DNA from: Bacteroidota bacterium
GTDB taxonomy: Bacteria > Bacteroidota > Bacteroidia > Flavobacteriales_F > PHOS-HE28
Reading direction: 5' to 3'
Assembly (NCBI GenBank): GCA_963169595.1
Contig: CAUJFM010000403.1
Coordinates: forward strand, 1-17,312
Length of the DNA: 17,312 nt
Shown: positions 1 to 6,668 of the stretch, piece by piece
Layout: each line of letters starts with the position of its first letter
Position numbering within the stretch: position 1 is the first letter of the stretch
Position numbers and translations under genes: made by a program
The notes under the pieces: model-generated
What the model saw: only the letters and a program-made list of their open reading frames with translations
What the model was told of the DNA's origin: nothing
The model's database searches: none

Positions 1-752
1 GGATCGATGACCAACGCACGGCCGGACTGCTTACCATTCGGGAACTCGAACCCTACACGGCCGTTCACCAGCGTGAAACGGCAGGCCAGGGGCTCGCGGG
101 CACCGTCGCCGTAAAAGGCCACCGGGGCCAACTCCTTCACCTCGCCCACCGAGGTCCGGAGCACCAAGTTCCCCGCTGCATCGATGGAGAGACCATCCAG
201 ACCCTCAAAGGCTAAGGCCACCACTGCCGGATCGGCGGAAGCGGCCAGCTCGATGTCGTACTTCATCAGCCCCTCATCGCCGTGGAACAGGATGTCCACG
301 CCGGGCCACACCCCCTCGTACCGGACCTCGCCGTACAACGGCACCCGGCCGGCCCATTTCGTCGGGTCGTTGCCAAGGAAGTAGTTGTGGTAGGCCTTGG
401 CCATCTTGCCCGGGAAGACCACCGGTGTGGCCTGACCACCCACGAAGCTCATCCGCCAGGCATGCCCGTTCCACGTCTTGGTGGCCTGCTCGGCAGGGCT
501 CAGTTGGTGGCTATCGTGCATCCAGGCATAGATGGACTCCTCGTACTTCACCCAAGTGACCCCGTTCTGTTCCAGAAAGGCCACCGCACCAGGGACACTG
601 GCCTTGTAAAGCACAGGGGTCGGCCACTGTCCGCTGTTCCGCACATACTCCACGCGTTGAGGAGTATGCTGATGGTCATGTCCATTCGCCACCAAAGGGG
701 TGGAGAACACCATGGACACACCGAGGGCCAGGGAAAATTGCAATGATCTCAT
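1..752 (-). CDS. DUF7948-type secreted protein, N-terminal part (3' end outside window)
   Basis: About 250 residues are visible; the C-terminus lies beyond the left edge. The ATG at 752 is followed by a signal peptide (MRSLQFSLALGVSMVFS...) and then a segment typical of the Bacteroidota DUF7948 N-terminal domain: an NSGQWP motif, VLYKASVPGAVAFLEQNG, a YHNYFLGNDPTKWAG block, a Y-EGVWPGVDI block and a TSVGEVKELAP block. In this family the domain usually begins very large cell-surface or secreted proteins that carry SBBP or PKD-like repeats and a C-terminal type IX secretion (gliding-motility) sorting domain. Those parts would lie outside the window, so secretion by T9SS is inferred. The biochemical role is unknown. 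The gene follows the ABC exporter on the same strand after about 103 bases with no obvious promoter. An in-frame ATG at codon 15 is possible but would cut the signal peptide. Confidence 0.8.
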   Translation of the reverse strand, partial: MRSLQFSLALGVSMVFSTPLVANGHDHQHTPQRVEYVRNSGQWPTPVLYKASVPGAVAFLEQNGVTWVKYEESIYAWMHDSHQLSPAEQATKTWNGHAWRMSFVGGQATPVVFPGKMAKAYHNYFLGNDPTKWAGRVPLYGEVRYEGVWPGVDILFHGDEGLMKYDIELAASADPAVVALAFEGLDGLSIDAAGNLVLRTSVGEVKELAPVAFYGDGAREPLACRFTLVNGRVGFEFPNGKQSGRALVID

Positions 753-855
753 GGTCAGCGAAATAGGGCGTTGCGTAGAGATTGACGGCACGACCGGCGC
801 ATCGGTTGTCCGCGCTGGGCAAAAAGCCCAACGGTCCACCCCATTCGGACGCTCC

Positions 856-915
856 CTACCGGTACTGGAGATCGTACAGCTTGCGGTAGGCCCCGTTCCG
901 AGCCAGCAGCTCCTA
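856..915 (-). other. Conserved C-terminal tail of the ABC exporter stranded behind an in-frame TAG
   Basis: Reading on from the amber codon (913-915) without a frame change gives 18 codons, ELLARNGAYRKLYDLQYR, then a second TAG at 856-858. This matches the family ending (GDHEELLA-NG-Y-KLY-LQ), with the stop replacing the first of the two glutamates. It is either a true nonsense mutation, a sequencing error, or a readthrough site. TAG also ends queD in this window, so general codon reassignment is not supported. Confidence 0.8.
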
Positions 916-2700
916 GTGGTCGCCCTGTTCGATGATGCGGCCCTTCTCCAGCACCAGGATGCGGTCGGCCTTCTGGATGGTGCTGAGCCGGTGGGCGATG
1001 ACGATGCTCGTGCGCCCCTGGGTGATGCGCTCGGTGGCCTGCTGGATGAGCTGCTCGCTGATGCTATCCACGCTGCTGGTGGCCTCGTCCAACACCAGCA
1101 CTTTGGGGCGGTGCACGCAGGCCCGGATGAAGGCGATGAGCTGACGCTGACCGGTGCTGAGTATCCCGCCCCGTTCGCGCACCTCCGTATCGTAGCCCTG
1201 GGGCAGCCGCATGATGAACTCGTGCGCACCCACCTCACGGGCCGCCTCGATCACCTCCTCGCGGGTGATGGCGGGGTCCCCGAGGGTGATGTTGTTGTGT
1301 ACGGTGTCGCTGAAGAGGAACACGTCCTGCAGCACCACGCCGATGCTGCGCCGCAGGTCGGCCTGGCGATAGTCCCGGATATCGCGTCCGTCCAGCTGCA
1401 CACTGCCCTTCTGGAACTCGTAGGCGCGGCTCAGCACATTGATGATCGAGCTCTTGCCCGAACCGGTCGCGCCCACCAAGGCCACCATCTCACCAGCCCG
1501 CACCTCGAAGGAGATGTCGCGGAGCACATGGTCGTCGTTCTCGTAGGCGAACCACAAGCCATCGAAGCGGATGTCGCCCCGCAGGTTGGCCGTGGTGGCG
1601 GTGCCTTCATCCACGATCACGGCCTCGGTGTCGAGCACCTTGAAGACCCGCTCGCTGCCCACCATGCCCATCTGCAGCACGTTGAAGCGGTCCGCCAGCT
1701 GCCGGATGGGCCGGTACAGCATGTTGATGAACAGGATGTAGGCGAAGACGTCCCCCACGGAGGTCGTTCCGGCGAGCACGTCCTTCACGCCCCACCACAC
1801 CAGGAAGGCGAGGGAGATGGCGCTGAGGATCTCCACCACGGGGAAGAAGATGCTGTAGGCGAGCACGCTACGGATGTGCGCGGCACGGTGCTCCTTGTTG
1901 ATCGCCTGGAACTTGGCGTACTCCTGCTGCTCGCGCCCGAAGAGCTGCACGATGGCCATGCCCTGGATGTGCTCCTGCACGAAGGCATTGAGCCGCGCCA
2001 CCTGGGTGCGCACGTCCTGGAAGCTCTTCTGGATGCTGTTCTTGAAGATGTTGGTGCTCCACAGCAGCAGCGGGATGGGTACCATGCTGAGCAGGGCGAG
2101 CTTCCAGTTGTACACGAACATCACCACCACCACCACGAGCAGCTTCAGGATGTCGCCCATGATCATCAGCAGGCCCTGGGAGAAGATGTCGTCGATGGTC
2201 TCGATGTCGCTGATGACCCGCGTGACGAGCGTTCCGATGGGGGTGCGGTCGAAGTAGCGCAGCTTGAAACCAAGCACCTTGGCATAGAGCTTCTGGCGCA
2301 GGTCGAAGGTGACGGCCTGCCCCAGCCAGGCGGTCCAATAGGCCTGGTAGAACTGCACCACGGTCTCCACCACCAGGAGCACCACCACGATCACCGTGAT
2401 CACCCAGACCAAGGTCAGGGTGCCGGGCCCGATCAGGGAACGCACCACATCCGCCGACCACGCGATACTGCGTGCGTTCCAGCTGGAATCCTCCGTGATG
2501 ACGAACAGGTTGTCGTACGTGTTGGCCGCGACATCCACCAGCCATCCGAGCATGATGGGACGCACGACCCCCACGATGCTCAACACGAAGGTGAGTACCA
2601 CGGCCCACCAGAAGATGCCGCGGTAGGGCTGGGTGAACGCGAACACCCGCCCGAACAGCTTGCGATCAAAGGCCTTCCCCTGTGCGGTGGTCGAGCTCAT
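913..2700 (-). CDS. MsbA/BmrA-type ABC exporter (TMD-NBD half-transporter), ended by a premature amber codon
   Basis: 595-residue ABC exporter, fused membrane and ATPase domains, acting as a dimer in the inner membrane; the substrate (lipid, peptide or drug) cannot be read from sequence. Residues about 25-340 form the six-helix type-1 exporter domain. The nucleotide-binding domain has Walker A GATGSGKSS (410-418), Q-loop Q458, signature LSTGQ (514-518, with T for the usual first G), Walker B VLVLDE (534-539) and H-loop H570. The start ATG overlaps the truA stop (ATGA at 2697-2700), indicating translational coupling. Oddity: the frame stops with TAG right after EQGDH. After that TAG the same frame reads ELLARNGAYRKLYDLQYR and stops at 856-858, which is the usual exporter tail. 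A GAG-to-TAG change would explain it. The ATPase motifs are complete, so the truncated protein may still work. Confidence 0.93.
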   Translation of the reverse strand: MSSTTAQGKAFDRKLFGRVFAFTQPYRGIFWWAVVLTFVLSIVGVVRPIMLGWLVDVAANTYDNLFVITEDSSWNARSIAWSADVVRSLIGPGTLTLVWVITVIVVVLLVVETVVQFYQAYWTAWLGQAVTFDLRQKLYAKVLGFKLRYFDRTPIGTLVTRVISDIETIDDIFSQGLLMIMGDILKLLVVVVVMFVYNWKLALLSMVPIPLLLWSTNIFKNSIQKSFQDVRTQVARLNAFVQEHIQGMAIVQLFGREQQEYAKFQAINKEHRAAHIRSVLAYSIFFPVVEILSAISLAFLVWWGVKDVLAGTTSVGDVFAYILFINMLYRPIRQLADRFNVLQMGMVGSERVFKVLDTEAVIVDEGTATTANLRGDIRFDGLWFAYENDDHVLRDISFEVRAGEMVALVGATGSGKSSIINVLSRAYEFQKGSVQLDGRDIRDYRQADLRRSIGVVLQDVFLFSDTVHNNITLGDPAITREEVIEAAREVGAHEFIMRLPQGYDTEVRERGGILSTGQRQLIAFIRACVHRPKVLVLDEATSSVDSISEQLIQQATERITQGRTSIVIAHRLSTIQKADRILVLEKGRIIEQGDH

Positions 2701-3473
2701 CCCTGATGTTCCTTGGTGCTGGCAGCCTCGAGCGCAAAGGGATAGAGTACGTGCTCCAGATACAGGCCACAGGCCGGGGCCGACTTGCCGGCGGCGTGCC
2801 GGTCCTTGGCGGCGAGCACTTCGGCCATGTGGCCCACCGTTGCATGGCCCTTGCCGATGCGGATGCAGGTGCCCACCACGGCGCGCACCATGTTCCGCAG
2901 GAAGCGGTCGGCCTTGATCCGGAAGAGATAGCCGTTCTCCACATGCATCCAGTGCGCCTCCCGCACGTCACAGAGCATGGTCTTGGCATCGCTGCCCGCC
3001 TTGCAGAAACTGCTGAAATCCTGACGACCGATCAGCACGCGGCAGGCCTCGTTCATCCGATCCACATCCAATGGGGGGCGCAGCTGGTGCGAGCGGTCCG
3101 CCAGGAAGGGGTCCTTGTGGATATGGATGCGGTAGGCATACCCACGCTCCGTGGCGCTGAACCGCGCATGCGCCTTGTCGGCCACCGGGAACAGGCCGTG
3201 CACGGCGATGTCCTTCGGCAGCAGGCTGTTGAGGCCGTACACGAAACGTTCGTCAAGAGGCCGTGCGTCGGGCACGTCGAAATGCAGAAAGTACGTGGTG
3301 GCATGCACACCCGTATCGGTGCGCCCGCAGCCCACCGCGTTCACCTTCTCCAAGTGAAGTGTGAACCGCAAGGCCCGCTCCACCTCGGCCTGCACGCTGG
3401 GCGCCTTCGGCTGGTTCTGCCAGCCGCGGTAAGCGGTACCGTCGTAGGAAAGCTGCAGGAAGTAGCGCGGCAT
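2697..3473 (-). CDS. truA: tRNA pseudouridine(38-40) synthase TruA
   Basis: 258-residue protein that converts uridines 38-40 in the anticodon stem-loop of tRNA to pseudouridine. Motifs seen: YDGTAYRGWQ (residues 10-19), the catalytic motif GRTDTGVHA with the nucleophilic aspartate at residue 53, the DARPLDERF segment, the RDFSSFCKAG block, and RFLRNMVRAVVGT near the end. Length agrees with the family. I chose the ATG at 3473 (MPRYFLQL) over the longer in-frame start at 3524, because it begins exactly where TruA proteins begin and because a TACCTTTG promoter element sits at 3481-3488, inside the longer version. It is the first gene of a unit with the ABC exporter; the stop codon overlaps the exporter start. 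It is divergent from the phosphodiesterase gene across a 91-bp gap. Confidence 0.95.
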   Translation of the reverse strand: MPRYFLQLSYDGTAYRGWQNQPKAPSVQAEVERALRFTLHLEKVNAVGCGRTDTGVHATTYFLHFDVPDARPLDERFVYGLNSLLPKDIAVHGLFPVADKAHARFSATERGYAYRIHIHKDPFLADRSHQLRPPLDVDRMNEACRVLIGRQDFSSFCKAGSDAKTMLCDVREAHWMHVENGYLFRIKADRFLRNMVRAVVGTCIRIGKGHATVGHMAEVLAAKDRHAAGKSAPACGLYLEHVLYPFALEAASTKEHQG

Positions 3474-3480
3474 GGGGGCG

Positions 3481-3488
3481 CAAAGGTA
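3481..3488 (-). promoter_or_regulatory. Bacteroidota -7 element TACCTTTG for truA
   Basis: TACCTTTG matches the Bacteroidota sigma -7 consensus TAnnTTTG exactly. It lies 7 bases before the truA ATG, so the transcript would be leaderless or nearly so. No convincing -33 TTTG was seen upstream. Confidence 0.6.
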
Positions 3489-3564
3489 CCCGGTCGAGCA
3501 TGTGTGGAGCACGGAGTTCGCCACTCCGGCACCGGAATGCCCTTCCAGCTATTTCCTTCGCCCC

Positions 3565-4095
3565 ATGCGCATCGGCCTGCTCTCCGACACCCATGGCTGG
3601 CTTGACCCGGCCCTGCGCGGGCACTTTGCCACCTGTGACGAGGTCTGGCACGCGGGCGACATCGGCGGGCTGCATGTGACGGACGAGCTCCGGAGCTGGT
3701 TCCCGGACAAGCCGCTGCGGGCCGTGTTCGGCAACATCGACGATGCGACCACACGTGGCGCCTTCCCGGAGCATGTGCGGCTCACCGTGGGCGGCGTCCG
3801 CGTATGGATGACGCACATCGGCGGGCGGCCACCCCGCTACGACCGGGGGGTGATGAATGAGCTCCGTACCTCCCCTCCCGACCTGTTCATCTGCGGGCAT
3901 TCGCACATCTGCCTGGTGCAGTTCGACCCGGCGCTGAACTGCCTCTACATGAACCCCGGAGCGGCCGGGCGCCACGGCTGGCACCAGATGCGCACCGCGC
4001 TGCGCTTCACCTTGGACGGGCGGCCCAAGGACCTGGAGGTGGTGGAACTGGGCAGGCGGGCGGCAGTCCCTGGCGACCGAACAGGGGATCGTTGA
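3565..4095 (+). CDS. Calcineurin-like metallophosphoesterase, YfcE/MJ0936 family
   Basis: 176-residue cytoplasmic binuclear metallophosphoesterase. All metal-ligand motifs of the family are present in order: SDTHG (D8, H10), AGDIGG (D32), GNID (N57), MTHIGG (H84) and CGHSH (H112, H114), followed by the family's NPGAAG motif. Small members of this family hydrolyse phosphodiesters in vitro; the cellular substrate is unknown. I chose the ATG at 3565 (MRIGLLSDTHG) because the longer frame from 3472 would overlap the truA promoter and adds a non-homologous leader. It is divergent from truA and is followed after 56 bases by divIC. The last 15 or so residues (RRAAVPGDRTGDR) look like a non-conserved tail. 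Confidence 0.9.
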   Translation: MRIGLLSDTHGWLDPALRGHFATCDEVWHAGDIGGLHVTDELRSWFPDKPLRAVFGNIDDATTRGAFPEHVRLTVGGVRVWMTHIGGRPPRYDRGVMNELRTSPPDLFICGHSHICLVQFDPALNCLYMNPGAAGRHGWHQMRTALRFTLDGRPKDLEVVELGRRAAVPGDRTGDR

Positions 4096-4138
4096 ATACG
4101 GGGGCAGCCGGGTGCCGCGTTAGAGCCTTGCCCCCGGA

Positions 4139-4146
4139 TACCTTCG
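4139..4146 (+). promoter_or_regulatory. Candidate -7 element TACCTTCG for divIC
   Basis: One mismatch to TAnnTTTG. It ends 5 bases before the GTG at 4152, the same short spacing seen at truA and the 12733 gene, and it supports that start codon. Confidence 0.45.
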
Positions 4147-4151
4147 GCCTC

Positions 4152-4460
4152 GTGAAAAAGCTCGTGCACGCCATTCCCGTCTGGCTGCGGAACCGCTACG
4201 GCGCCGTGGCCTTGGGCCTGCTGGTGTGGGTGGCCCTGTTCGACCGCAACGACCTGTGGACCACGTGGAAGAACCACCGCGAACTGGGCCGCATGGAAGA
4301 GCAGCAGGAATGGTACGCGGCCGAGATCGAGCGGACCAAGGAGCAGCTCCATGAACTGAGCAGCGACACCACGCTGCTGGAGAAGTTCGCCCGCGAGCGC
4401 TACCTGATGAAGCGCGACAACGAGGACATCTTCGTGCTCGTGCCGGCCAAGAAGGACTGA
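4152..4460 (+). CDS. divIC: Septum formation initiator, DivIC/FtsB family
   Basis: 102-residue bitopic membrane protein of the divisome. The N-terminus (V/M-KKLVHAIPVWLRNRY) is followed by one transmembrane helix (about residues 16-30), the conserved FDRNDL motif just outside it, a charged coiled coil (about 45-80), and the family's C-terminal block FARERYLMKRDNEDIFV. FtsB/DivIC proteins link the division complex to septal peptidoglycan synthases. I chose the GTG at 4152 because Bacteroidota DivIC proteins begin MKKL at this point and a -7-like element directly precedes it. The TTG at 4092 gives a longer frame that overlaps the previous gene and adds an unrelated leader. It converges on the porin gene with only 6 bases between the stop codons. 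Confidence 0.92.
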   Translation: MKKLVHAIPVWLRNRYGAVALGLLVWVALFDRNDLWTTWKNHRELGRMEEQQEWYAAEIERTKEQLHELSSDTTLLEKFARERYLMKRDNEDIFVLVPAKKD

Positions 4461-4466
4461 GCGTTC

Positions 4467-5537
4467 TCAGAACTTCACGCAAAGGGCTGTAGCGATGGCC
4501 ACATTGGCCTGGGAAGCCCTTCCGTCCAGATCGAGGAACTGGGGTTCGGGCGCACCAAAGAACCGACCTTCCAACCGCCAACTGGCACGATCGTTCAAGC
4601 GTAGATCGACGCCCAAGCTGACCCCCAAGGCGGTGATCCCGGAAGTGACCACGGCCCGGTCATCGAAGAAGTACTCGACCCGCCCCACCATCCACCATTG
4701 GCGCACCACACGGGCCCTGTAGACCCCGACCATGGCTAACCATCCGATCAGTTCATCGGAATTGGACCCACGGAACCGGGCCTGCTGGAACCCAAGGTCC
4801 ATACCCAACACCATCCCGCTGTTCTCGCCTTCCACTTGGGCGTAGAAGTTGTTGTAGAAGCGCCACTCACCAACACTGTCAGCGCCCATGCTCCCCAAGA
4901 ACGTACTCCAATTGAGGACCGTTCCCTCATCATTGTCGTACTTCAGCTGTGTGCCAAAGGCTGGGCGCTGGTTGCCTGGCTCGCGTTGGATACGCTGCCA
5001 CCCGTTGAGGACCAGGCCCGCAATGAGCAAGCGCTTATTGGGCCGGTAGCTCACCATGGCCCCCGCCTCGTAATAAGGCGAATTCTCAGCCACCATGCTC
5101 CGGGTCAGCGTCATGCACTCCAGTCCGATGACGCTCTCAAACCCGATGTGAGAAGGCAGGATCCCCGCATCCACCCATAGTTCACGTGTGCGCGAAAGTC
5201 TGAGCCCCACATGCGCCTCATGGATGTTGCGCAGCGCCGCAGGTTCAGCGGCCAAGTTGTACTGCGCATAGGTACCGGCCATCAGGCCGAGTGTGGCCCT
5301 CACACCGTCACGGGCAAACTCCGCACGCAGCACCCCGAGATTCAGGTTGAACTCGTTGTGCCGCTTGTGGTTGTAAAGGAAATCGGGACGAACCCCGGTC
5401 GGTGGACGTGACAGGTCATAGCCATAGTAGACCTCCGCATACCCGGAGACCTTGATGGAGGTGCTGTCCTGGGCCGAAACGCACAGCGCGGCCATGGATG
5501 CCATGACCGCGCTGATGCTACTTGGGAACCTCATCAT
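4467..5537 (-). CDS. Outer-membrane beta-barrel porin, BBP2/OmpL-like (PF07642 type)
   Basis: 356 residues with an N-terminal signal peptide (MMRFPSSISAVMASMAALCVSAQ) and predominantly amphipathic strands. The start of the mature protein, KVSGYAEVYYGYD, then a short loop and HNEFNLNLGVLRAEF, is characteristic of the Bacteroidota BBP2 porin family; the NSPYYEAGAM and WMVGRVEYFFDD segments are strand-like. The chain ends in an aromatic (VKF), as usual for outer-membrane barrels. The role would be passive diffusion of small solutes, substrate unknown. The start could be either of two adjacent ATGs (5537 or 5534). It lies 24 bases downstream of the SlyD-like gene on the same strand and is probably co-transcribed with it. 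Confidence 0.8.
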   Translation of the reverse strand: MMRFPSSISAVMASMAALCVSAQDSTSIKVSGYAEVYYGYDLSRPPTGVRPDFLYNHKRHNEFNLNLGVLRAEFARDGVRATLGLMAGTYAQYNLAAEPAALRNIHEAHVGLRLSRTRELWVDAGILPSHIGFESVIGLECMTLTRSMVAENSPYYEAGAMVSYRPNKRLLIAGLVLNGWQRIQREPGNQRPAFGTQLKYDNDEGTVLNWSTFLGSMGADSVGEWRFYNNFYAQVEGENSGMVLGMDLGFQQARFRGSNSDELIGWLAMVGVYRARVVRQWWMVGRVEYFFDDRAVVTSGITALGVSLGVDLRLNDRASWRLEGRFFGAPEPQFLDLDGRASQANVAIATALCVKF

Positions 5538-5561
5538 TCAAAGGCGAGGCGCCCCGTTGGA

Positions 5562-6032
5562 TCAATGGTGATGACCGCCTTCCCCGTGCACGTGGCCGTG
5601 GGCCAGTTCATCGGGCGTGGCCTCGCGCACACCGGTGATCTCCACATTGAAATGCAGGGTGACGCCGGCCAGCGGGTGGTTGCCGTTGAGCAGCACATCG
5701 CCGTTCTCCACGTCCATCACGCTCCAGACCCGGTTGTCGGGCGTTTGGAACTGCATGCCGGCCTCCACGGTCTGTCCTCCGAACTTGTCCAGGGGAACAC
5801 GCTGCAGCAGCTCCGGATCGATGTCGCCATAGCCTTTGGCCGCATCCACCACGGCCAGCAGGGACTCACCGGCTGTGCGACCTTCGAGCTGCTCCTCCAG
5901 GCCCGGCACGATCATGCCGCCGCCATGGATGTAGGCAAAGGCCTCACGGCCTGCACTGGTGTCCAGCAGCTTGCCGTCGGCATCATTGAGGGTGTAGTGG
6001 AAAGTGACGACGGAGTTCTTCGTGATCTGCAT
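5562..6032 (-). CDS. SlyD-like FKBP-type peptidyl-prolyl isomerase with His-rich tail
   Basis: 156-residue cytoplasmic prolyl isomerase/chaperone. The split FKBP domain (about 1-65 and 120-137) holds an insert-in-flap domain (about 66-118), and the SlyD signature NGNHPLAG is at 116-123, followed by LHFNVEITGV. The tail HGHVHGEGGHHH carries six histidines; in SlyD proteins such tails bind nickel and other divalent metals, so metal binding is likely here but not proven. I chose the ATG at 6032 (MQITKNSVVTFHY), the family start; the frame open to 6185 reads through the terminator of the next gene. It is followed by the porin gene. A TACCTTGC element at 6051-6058 and a GACGATCGTC palindrome at 6083-6092 lie upstream. 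Confidence 0.92.
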   Translation of the reverse strand: MQITKNSVVTFHYTLNDADGKLLDTSAGREAFAYIHGGGMIVPGLEEQLEGRTAGESLLAVVDAAKGYGDIDPELLQRVPLDKFGGQTVEAGMQFQTPDNRVWSVMDVENGDVLLNGNHPLAGVTLHFNVEITGVREATPDELAHGHVHGEGGHHH

Positions 6033-6050
6033 GATGGTGCGTAAAGTCCT

Positions 6051-6058
6051 GCAAGGTA
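6051..6058 (-). promoter_or_regulatory. Candidate -7 element TACCTTGC for the SlyD-like gene
   Basis: Matches the TAnnTT core of the Bacteroidota -7 element, with GC instead of TG at the end. It sits 18 bases before the ATG at 6032 and downstream of the terminator at 6106-6129, which is where a promoter is needed. Confidence 0.4.
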
Positions 6059-6082
6059 CGGTTCCGCACCGGCCGGACGGAC

Positions 6083-6092
6083 GACGATCGTC
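6083..6092. repeat. 10-bp perfect palindrome GACGATCGTC upstream of the SlyD-like gene
   Basis: A perfect dyad centred at 6087.5, about 42 bases upstream of the start site expected from the -7 element at 6051-6058. It could be a regulator site; ten bases is short enough to occur by chance in GC-rich DNA. Confidence 0.3.
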
Positions 6093-6105
6093 AGGTGGAA
6101 TGCGA

Positions 6106-6129
6106 AAGGCCCCGCCGAAGCAGGGCCTT
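6106..6129 (-). terminator. Hairpin terminator after the Cys/His-rich protein gene
   Basis: On the minus strand the RNA forms a 10-bp stem (AAGGCCCUGC with GCGGGGCCUU) capped by a UUCG tetraloop, followed by UUCG. One pair is G-U on the minus strand but would be an A-C mismatch on the plus strand, so the structure is oriented for minus-strand transcripts. It begins 22 bases after the stop codon at 6152. The U-tail is weak. Confidence 0.7.
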
Positions 6130-6151
6130 CCGTGGAATGAACGTGATGGGG

Positions 6152-6577
6152 TCAGTGCTTGTGGGCGTGGCACTCGGCGGTGCATGCATGGCCCTTCTCG
6201 CCACAGGCCAGCGCATGGGCGCCATCCTTGCAGGCCTCGGTGCAGGCGTGCTCACGGGCTTCGGCGTGATCATGGGCATGGCCCGCTTCGGCCTTGGCTC
6301 CATCGCCGTGGCAGCTCTTGGCGGCGGTCGCCTTGCCGGCGCAGCAGCCAGTCTTGGCTTCACCGGCCACCGCAGTGGTGGTGGGGGCTTCCGCAGCTGC
6401 CGCCTTGGCATCGGCCTTACCGGCGCAGCAGGACTTGCCGGCCTTGGCCTCACCCTTCGAGCAGGAGGTCTTCTCGACCTTGGCGGCCTTCTCCTTGTCG
6501 GGGGTGACGGTGGTGGTCTGTGCGCTCGCCGCGCCGAGGATGCCGGCGAAGGCGAACAGAGCGATCAACTTCTTCAT
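6152..6577 (-). CDS. Exported Cys/His-rich small protein, probable metal-binding
   Basis: 141 residues. A clear signal peptide (MKKLIALFAFAGILGAASA, cleavage near residue 19) is followed by a Lys/Ala-rich chain with 11 cysteines (39, 50, 51, 78, 79, 89, 112, 116, 125, 132, 136) and 10 histidines, most in the last 55 residues. There is an internal duplication: GKSCCAGKADAKA near 47-59 and KTGCCAGKATAAK near 75-87. The C-terminal third has CTEAC, HALAC and HACTAEC spacings that resemble metal-ligand clusters. No enzyme domain was recognised. Export, composition and position just downstream of a heavy-metal efflux adaptor suggest a periplasmic metal sequestration or delivery protein; the metal is unknown. 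I chose the ATG at 6577 because it gives the signal peptide; upstream in-frame starts overlap the adaptor gene. Confidence 0.8.
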   Translation of the reverse strand: MKKLIALFAFAGILGAASAQTTTVTPDKEKAAKVEKTSCSKGEAKAGKSCCAGKADAKAAAAEAPTTTAVAGEAKTGCCAGKATAAKSCHGDGAKAEAGHAHDHAEAREHACTEACKDGAHALACGEKGHACTAECHAHKH

Positions 6578-6651
6578 GGTGTTGTGCTTGGTTGTGGTCC
6601 GGCGCCCCTGAGCAAGAACCGTGCAAATGCACAAAGGCGTTGTTCGTGGGT

Positions 6652-6659
6652 GCAAGTTA
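6652..6659 (-). promoter_or_regulatory. Possible -7 element TAACTTGC for the Cys/His-rich gene
   Basis: Resembles the TAnnTT core of the -7 consensus, in the gap just after the adaptor stop codon. It would give a 5' leader of about 70 bases. This is weak evidence for transcription separate from the pump genes. Confidence 0.25.
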
Positions 6660-6668
6660 CGGCCTTGT

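Noticed and set aside
816..830. Hairpin TGGGC-AAAAA-GCCCA between the exporter and the DUF7948 gene as a terminator
   Set aside because: The stem is only 5 bp, the A/T run is in the loop, and no U-tract follows on the minus strand.
913..915. TAG as a reassigned sense codon
   Set aside because: TAG also closes queD at 14436-14438 and the extended exporter frame at 856-858, so general reassignment is not supported.
700..2706. Long plus-strand open frame (668 codons) rich in His, Asp and Gly
   Set aside because: It is antisense to the ABC exporter, whose domains and motifs are unmistakable; long antisense frames are expected in GC-rich codon-biased DNA.
4092..4151. Longer divIC start at TTG 4092
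   Set aside because: It adds 20 non-homologous residues and overlaps the upstream stop; the family start coincides with the GTG at 4152.
4463..4473. GTTCT-C-AGAAC palindrome between divIC and the porin as a bidirectional terminator
   Set aside because: The stem is 5 bp with a 1-base loop, which cannot form a stable hairpin, and it overlaps coding sequence.
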